Assembly: GCA_963556195.1 (NCBI GenBank)
Contig: OY744520.1
Location: 1,660,001 to 1,724,000 of the forward strand
Direction: 5' to 3'
DNA: 64,000 bases
Source: Sepiola atlantica
Taxonomy: Eukaryota; Mollusca; Cephalopoda; Sepiida; Sepiolidae
Numbering within the stretch: position 1 is the first letter of the stretch; every line of letters starts with the position of its first letter. Shown one piece after another: positions 57,140-64,000 of the stretch. The position numbers and the translations under genes were made by a program. Under the pieces are notes generated by a model, which saw only the letters and a list, made by a program, of their open reading frames with translations, searched no databases and was not told the DNA's origin.

Positions 57140-60040
57140 TTCACTTATTCTCTTTGCGTTTCTTCTCTTCCACAAATGTTTTAAATCCCAACATGAAAAG
57201 TCTGAAAACTAAAGACACACTTAAACCCAGTTCCTTCAACCTCTATTGTAGATCTCTATTACCAGGTCAGTGTCTGCATTCCAACCGTCCAGAGGTTAAA
57301 GTCCACTTACAGGAGACCAAACCGGACCTATTATTTCTGTGTGAAACTGACATTAGCCCTTCAGCTTCCACTGACGATTTCATGATTATAGATTATTCGA
57401 ACATGATATCAAATTCCAACCTTCAAGATCGGCATCGGCATGGAATTTGTGCCTACATTAGAGATAGCTTTCCATATGGTACGGACACCTACAAAAAGTA
57501 CCCCAAATTGCCCTATATGTGTTTCTGTGTAGCACTTGCTCACAGTACCGCAATGACCTTTGCCCTCTATCATCCCCAAAATGACGGAGTTACTATTTTT
57601 GAGAGTATATCTAAGAAAATTAACCATATCCTGTCTGTTCACCCTCTTGCCAACATCCATGTGTGATGACTTTAATGTTCCCAATGTTGAATGACTAGTT
57701 CACTCAAACAAGACAGATGATTGAGAGAGGTTTCGCCATGATATTCCCTTGCCTATAATCTTACACAGATTGTTGACACACCTACTCATGTACCCAATGC
57801 GGACAATTTGTCCTGAACATTGCTCATCCATAGTTCTGTCTCTGCTGGGATCTTCCAGTAACTCAGCTGTCTCAACTAAGATCAAAACAAAGCTCAGTAA
57901 AACCTCTGATCTCCCTTTGCATAGCAGTATGTATAGATACTCGATGGCTGACTGGAACATCCTCAGATCCTTCATATCAGAAATTTCTCTACATTCCATT
58001 TAAAAAAAAAAGTGACATGCATCGCATCCGATTGGTATTGAGAGCTTCATATCCTCCAAGAAATACCAAAATAAACCAGCCATGGTAGACCTCTGAATAT
58101 GCCGCCACCATTACTCACAGAAATCACTATTTCAATTGCCTTCAATGAAAAAGATGCACCGTTAATACTGCCAGAAATCACTGCAAGAGGGTTATAGAAA
58201 ATGTGAAGGAATTTTATGCCCAATCCATTAAATCTAGAGCAGCCAAGCCGAGGTTTGGTTCCTATGAGTTTTGTCGAATAACAAATAGGGTTCTGAACAG
58301 ATGTAAGTCCTCAAATTCCAACCATCATAAATGGACCAGAAGTGATCTTCTCAGCATCTGATGAAGCCAAGCTTTTTCACAAAAAACTTTGCATCAAATA
58401 CAACCTTTGCGATACGGGCCGCCTACCTCCTGAATGTCACTATGATTGTAAACACTTTGAGTGACATTCATATATCTGTCCGGGATGTTGTCAAACTTAT
58501 CAAGAACCTTGATGTCAGAAAGGCAACTAGTCCTGACAACATTCTAATCATAGTGCTTAAGAAGCTGCAACCGGTACTAGCTACTATTCTTACAAAGCTG
58601 TTCAGTCGTTGCCTAAAAGAGAAATGCTTCTTATCACTTTGAAAAACTTCATCAGTTTGCCCAGTATTTAAAAATACTGGAGATCAGTCTTCTGCATCTC
58701 AGTTCAAATCAATCAGTCATGAGAAAGTTGTTTGAATCTGTGATAAATCAGGAAATTGTCAGTCACATGAGCAAAACAACTAAGTGACAAGCAATATGGA
58801 TTTCGTCCTGCAAGACAAACATGACGTGCTGACTGTAATAACACACACGATCAGTTAATCTATTGAGAGATGCTTCGCTTCTAGAGCAATAGCTCCTGAT
58901 ATATAAAAGGCCTTTGATAGGGTTTGGCACAAAGTTCTGCCTTGCTAGTTATAGAATATCTGGAAATGTTGTTTCAACCATCAAATCTTTTCGTCATTGA
59001 TAGGTTTCTAAAAGTAATCATTGATGGGCAGAAATCTGAAGCACATTGTATCAATGCTGGAGTGCCTCATGAATCTTCATCAATGATCTGCCAAGATCAT
59101 TCATTGACATCTATGCAGATGGCACAAGCATCTATGATCAAGATCTTTCTGATTCTCTCTCTTCCGACCTTGAGCACGTTGTGCAATGGGGAATAAAATC
59201 AAGCTTCTCATCACCAATCCTCACTTTGCCCGAGTAGAAATGGATGGTGCCTCCTTTGATGAGATTCTCTGGTTTTATGAGCTTCTAGAACTTACTTTTC
59301 AGTGGAAAACTTACATCAGATCTGTTGCAAAGGTCGCTGGAAAAAGGGGTTGGATCTTTCTACCAAAGTATCTCACTCCTGATGCAATATTCTACTTGTA
59401 TAAGAGCCAGATATCTCCTAAGATGGAGCACTGTTACACCATGTGGGAAGGTGTCGCCCAGAGCACTCTCTCTTGCCTTGACAGAGTACAAAATCTAGTG
59501 GGGGATGTCCTCTTCTCATCCATAGAGCCTCTCTCTCTCTAATAGAAGATACATTGCTAGTCTCACTCTACTCTATCATTATTTTCAAGCTCCAGTCTAG
59601 TGTTCCCCCCTTTAAAATATTCAAGCAGAAACTCGTCTCGCTACAACCACTGTAAGTAATTTTCATTTCTTCCTCTGTGCCTAGAGCTAGACACAGTTTC
59701 CATGAGCAGAGTTTCTTTCCAAGAATTTTCCGTCTTTGGAATGTAATACCTCGGGGCTGCTTTACTGCCAACTACAGCATGGCCGTTTTAAAGGCCAATG
59801 TTAACAAGTTCTTGTTGAGCTGTGCTCTTACGTAATAAAATTCTGCTCAGGCCCAATCCATCGTCTACAATTCCCATGGTGTGACACAAACCATTAACCC
59901 TTATCTTCCAGCACCCTTTGAGCCTTGATGAGCAGTGACTCGTTAGTAAAAACAATCAATCATTTTCAATCCTCTCATAATATTCTCCATCCATTTCATT
60001 AACTTCTATCCTCAAGTGGATTTTAGTCTTGATTTTTAGT
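57140..60040 (+). mobile_element. CR1/Jockey-like LINE, near full-length ORF2, decayed
   Basis: A 170-codon frame (57154-57666) shows endonuclease-type text: FNLYCRSLLPGQC, ETKPDLLFLCETDISPSAST and HGICAYIRDSFPYGTD, the APE domain start (N..SL...L......PD...L.ET). Then come DVRKATSPDNILIIVLKKLQ (RT block), 'ctttgatagggtttggcac' (KAFDRVWH), INAGVPHESS and the LQWKTYIRSVAKVAGKRGW region. The end is RLWNVIPRGCFTANYSMAVL and a 3' tail GTAAAAA near 59950. Several frameshifts and stops mean it is not active. Fragments of the same family are at 6.1, 6.5 and 13.0 kb. Confidence 0.88.
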
Positions 60041-60359
60041 AAAAAAAAAAAACAAACAAAAAACTGTTTTGAAACTCAAAAGGAAATATTTACATTTAAA
60101 ACAAACAAAATTCGAATGATTATTAAAAGCATTTCTTTTTTTTATCAATGTTTATTTTGTCATCAGATAAATTTCATTTTTTATCAAATTGCAGTTTCTA
60201 ATTGCATTGCATAATGGGGGTGTGGTTGGGAGTCTGCCACCAATTTACACAGAACTGGTACAATACTTAATATATGTTTGTTCAATAATAGAAAATAAAT
60301 ATTAAGATAAATAGATAAAATAGTGCATTTCTTACAAGTTCAAGGACTAAAGGATGGGG

Positions 60360-60369
<10 letters not shown>

Positions 60370-60392
<23 letters not shown>
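60370..60392. repeat. (TA)n microsatellite
   Basis: TA run at the edge of the repeat at 60395-60590. Confidence 0.9.
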
Positions 60393-60394
<2 letters not shown>

Positions 60395-60395
<1 letters not shown>

Positions 60396-60590
60396 GTCAG
60401 GTTCATATTATATTCCAATAACAATGTTTTTATTTTATTATTTTTATTTTTTCACATTTTCAAAAAACATAACATTTCTGTGAGATATATTTTTACGGTT
60501 CGTTTCATTTGTCTTGTGCCAAACAACATTTTTAGGTCAATATCGTCTCTGCAACATTACAAAATTATCAGAAATATATATATATATATT
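60395..60590 (-). repeat. inverted copy of the 30.1-kb repeat, hammerhead-like
   Basis: Minus strand: AUAUAUUU, CUGAUAA (60565-60571; G8 replaced), UUUUGU and ACAAA with a ~45-nt loop between them, GAAA, CGAACCG, UA, then AAAAUAUAU, which can pair with AUAUAUUU with one bulge. Layout is that of a hammerhead, but the first core box is mutated. Confidence 0.55.
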
Positions 60591-60601
60591 TTTTTTTTAT
60601 T

Positions 60602-61497
60602 TTTAAATACAGATTTCTGACAAGAAAAGGGTTTAAGTCCCCCATTTCCGTCTTCGTCAGCATTGTCTGAAATAGTAAAATGATGGATTTTCTTCAAAAA
60701 ACATTTTTAACCGTTATGAAATGCTATGCACAAAGAATTTTTTATTTTTTATTTATATATTGATTTTTGATATATTTTTTTATATTTTTATTTTATTTAT
60801 ATATTGATTTTTTAATTATATATTAATTTTTTAATTTTTTAATTATATAATGATTTTTTAATTTTTTAATTATATATTAATTTTTTAATTATATATTAAT
60901 TTTTTCATTTTTTAATTATATAATGATTTTTTAATTATATATTAATTTTTTAATTATATATTAATTATATATTGATTTTTTATTTATATATTGATTGATT
61001 TTTATTTATATATTTATTTATATTTATATTTTAATTTGATATTTATTAACTGAAACCATCGTGAAATGTATATACATATATATATATTATATAATGATAA
61101 ATAGTTACCTCCCCTTTTTTAGATATTTTAATTAATTAGAGTTACGTACCTTTAACCATGGTTTATATATAAATAATATTTAATTTTCTCTTAATTTACT
61201 TTTATTATTATTAATTTTAATTTTATTTTATTTTCCCTTCTCTCTTGTTCCTCACTTCTAAATATAGAATCTCTTACTTAACGGCTATTTTCTGATTTAA
61301 GCGTCTCACCGCCTCTTCATTTCAAATTCTTTGTGCATAGCGTTTCATAACAGGTAAAAATGTTTTTTGAAGAAAATCCATCATTTTACTATTTCAGACA
61401 ATGCTGACAAAGACGGAAATGGGGGATTTAAACCCTTTTCTTGTCAGAAACCACTGGTCCATGTCTGATTAAAAATCTGTATTTAAAAATAAAAAAT
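60602..61497. repeat. 900-bp foldback element with AT-rich loop
   Basis: The left arm ('tttctgacaagaaaagggtttaagtcccccatttccgtctt', 'atgatggattttcttc', 'ccgttatgaaatgctatgcacaaaga', to about 60740) is mirrored by the right arm (61327-61497). The loop is made of tandem 'tttttaattatata(t/a)' units (60760-61020). Confidence 0.9.
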
Positions 61498-61573
61498 ATT
61501 ATGCTCTTAATTTAATTTAATTGAGCACTCTGCTGGTATTTCCCTTTTATTCTTTTTTGAGTATACCTTTATA

Positions 61574-61577
<4 letters not shown>

Positions 61578-61611
<34 letters not shown>

Positions 61612-61855
61612 CTGATGATTTTGTAATATATATAGATATATATTTCTGATGATTTTGTAATGACAAATGAAACAGACCGTATGTGTGTGTGTATAATAAA
61701 ACTGGAGTTCCTGCTAAAAACATTGTATTTACTTTCAAAACGTTTTATTAAAATGTCAGATCAAATTTTGTTCATTCCATTCATCATTTTCAATCTTCTC
61801 ATAATATTCTTCATCATACAATTGATAAGCAGTGACTCATTAGTAAAAAAAAAAA
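61578..61855 (+). repeat. (TA)n, hammerhead-like fragment and second copy of the 56.1-kb repeat
   Basis: After the TA run (61578-61609), CUGAUGA (61646-61652) is followed by U-UUUGU-AAUG-ACAAA-U, GAAA and CAGACCG-UA. It keeps both core boxes with a compact stem II, but stem III is poor and stem I is replaced by TG repeats. From 61680 the sequence matches 56055-56270. Confidence 0.55.
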
Positions 61856-61859
61856 ACGT

Positions 61860-64000
61860 TGTAATAATAAAAAAAGCAAATTGTAATTATCTGAGTGAAA
61901 TTGAAAACAAAAAGAGGGGGATATGGAGGTGAGTGGAAGCGATCATGTAAAAAAAAGAAAAAAACTTCTCTTGGAAGTTAAATAAATAAAAATGAGAAAT
62001 GAATAAGAAGTCGATAATATCATTTTTTTGTAATTTTGAGAAAATAAATTTGAACACTTGCTTTTTGATTTTCTTTGTCCAGAAAATTTGAAGATATCAA
62101 AAATAAAGAATTATTTCAAGAATCGAAATGACAGAATGTAAATAATTCCTTGAGTGTTGCATCATTGCCAGCATCCATACTTTTTGATTCTTCCTGTCTC
62201 CTACTATTTGAGAATGAATTGGCTAGAAATATACCAAAAAGAATCAAAGTTCAACAGTCTAAAAACAATTTTTGAAAGGTAACAATTATTACAACAGATT
62301 AATTTTTGCATTATCCCTTTGCTAACAAAGTTTTCATTCAATTCCTTGGAATACTATCGATTTTGAAGAATTGATTTGTTCAATCTTTATAAGGGAGTTC
62401 AGTGTTCTATGTAAGAAGATGTTTTGACCCATTTTTAGCCAAATAATTCCTTTTCCAAATACTTTTTTAAAATTTCTAAACGGGAAGGGAGTATCTGTTC
62501 TAATAATCTGAGGATTTTGTACTTAATAAATACAGTAATGCAAGATTAAAAAATACAACAAAATCTTTAAAAGGTTGTGAATAAGTTGGTGACTGGACAG
62601 AAACTCACCACAGAAGTTGAAAAATGGACAAAAGCTCACCAAACTAAATAAATGAATAAATAAATAAAAATGAAAATTTACTTGTTTTCATTTAGATTTT
62701 TGATAATGATTTAGTCTCTGCTAGTTTTTTATTTTCTTGACCTCACATCTTTAATTTCATTTATAATTTATTGTATAAAAGAAAGCGATTATTCTATCTG
62801 TGTGTGTGTGTGGTTAAAAGTTAGAAACTACACAAGATACATTTACAAATCTAACTATCACCTCAATCTGGTGATGGTAGAAAAAATACTCACCAGGGAC
62901 AAAATTCGTGCATAGAGGTAAAAAAAAAAAATTTTTGTTTCATTTTTATTGGTAGTTGTTTCAAAAACAGCATTGAAACTAGGTCAAAGAATCAGCCAGC
63001 TTTCTTTCTATTATATGGAACCAGAGAAAGAGAGAGAGAGAGGTTTTAAATGAAAGATGTTACATGACTCTTGCATTTTGTTTTCTACAATAAGTGTGTC
63101 ATTTTTGTTTGGTTCAGGAGCACACAGGAACCATAATACTTCATGTTTTGGTCATAAACTTTCATTCTAGCTAGAAAGTATTTTCAAACTGATAGTTTTG
63201 TTGTTTGAAAATCACTCTCGAAGTAAACATGACCACAGAGAAAACCTCTTGACAACCGCTCTTTGACAATTATTTACCTGCCTCCCCACGGAAAGGGGGA
63301 GTACATATAGAGACACAGGATCGGTTTTTAATGCGGGGAAAATTCTCTAGAATGGGGAAAAATGTCTGAGTCTAGAATGATTTCTCCTTCACTGATTGAT
63401 GACAGAAAAGACGAAGTGTAGCATCAGAACAAATACTACACTTTCCTCCTAGCCAAACGGGTTGATGTCTGTATTAATAAAACTATGAAACAATATCATA
63501 GTGTTTGCTTATTTCGCCAAAACTTAATTTTGATAAATAAACATTGAATTATTATCAAATATTAAAATATAAAAATCAGTGAAAACTAAAATAAATCTAA
63601 TTCACAAAAAAATTGTAAACAGCTTCTTATGTACAATTGAACACACATTTTATTTGTTAAGGCTATTGAACGAGATTCATTATTTATAAAATCACTTTAA
63701 CAATTATATTTTTGTTTATCATTGATTTCAGGTTTCAATTTTATTTTCCATTTGTTTTACAATCTTTGGTCAGTTTCAGACGCTATTTAATAAGATTAAG
63801 TTAAAAATATTAGTATTTTTTGAAATTTTGACAGACTACCACAAACAAGATTATAGTTTATACATGTCTATTTTAAACTCCTCAAGATTTCAATTTTAAT
63901 ATCTTTTTATTTATAAAAAATAAACTGACAAAAATTATCAATAATTATAAACACTTTAAATGTAAAAATATAGCTTCTAAAATTTATTTTTACTGTGGTG
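61860..64000. other. intergenic stretch with one dispersed repeat
   Basis: About 62780-63060 is the repeat shared with 11.4-11.66 kb. Elsewhere no gene, RNA or repeat is recognised. Confidence 0.5.

Noticed and set aside
60636..60658. CTGACGAAGACGGAAAT (minus) as a hammerhead
   Set aside because: Same problem: only AGACG lies between the core boxes, so no stem II can form.
1..64000. CRISPR array, operon, riboswitch or phage features
   Set aside because: The tandem repeats are microsatellites, minisatellites and retroelements. Splice sites and introns show a eukaryotic genome.

Overview
This is eukaryotic DNA, very AT-rich and crowded with (TA)n runs and decayed retrotransposons. It most likely comes from a mollusc, probably a coleoid cephalopod such as an octopus. 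That rests on several diverged LINE families (APE-type and restriction-like-endonuclease type), tRNA-derived SINEs, 1-5 kb introns full of repeats, and a SUSD2/Mesh-type gene. The species is inferred, not proven. I see no prokaryotic features.

The one convincing protein-coding gene is on the + strand, from about 9.3 to 45.4 kb. It is the 3' part of a sushi-domain-containing protein 2 (SUSD2)/Mesh-like membrane protein. Thirteen coding exons join in frame, with AG/GT borders and matching phases throughout (about 697 codons). They encode an Ig-like/pre-AMOP stretch, an AMOP domain over two exons, a von Willebrand D domain with a GDPH motif over four exons, a cysteine-bearing linker, one sushi/CCP domain, one transmembrane helix and a short tyrosine-containing tail. 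The start codon, signal peptide and any NIDO domain must lie upstream of the window.

The rest is repeats. There are at least six LINE families, mostly 5'-truncated: CR1/Jockey-like copies on both strands (longest at 57.1-60.0 kb and 21.7-23.0 kb) and two copies of an element ending in a zinc knuckle plus a PD-(D/E)XK-like nuclease. A clear tRNA-type SINE lies at 20.5-20.8 kb. Many long inverted-repeat (foldback) elements, 80 bp to 2.5 kb, lie beside (TA)n.

The most interesting layer is RNA. Reading the minus strand, I find seven complete hammerhead self-cleaving ribozyme motifs: CUGANGA and GAAA cores, base-paired stems I, II and III, and a UH cleavage site. They are at 999-1043, 1225-1276, 23939-23987, 37442-37486, 38415-38470, 47521-47565 and 47850-47894. 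Partial and decayed copies occur elsewhere. Several sit just downstream of tRNA-like A and B boxes, two families are in tandem (a 329-nt monomer at 47.5-47.9 kb), and all are followed by (TA)n or by another copy. This is the architecture of retrozymes or ribozyme-bearing SINEs. Inside the host gene every complete ribozyme is antisense to the gene, and the sense-oriented copies look broken.
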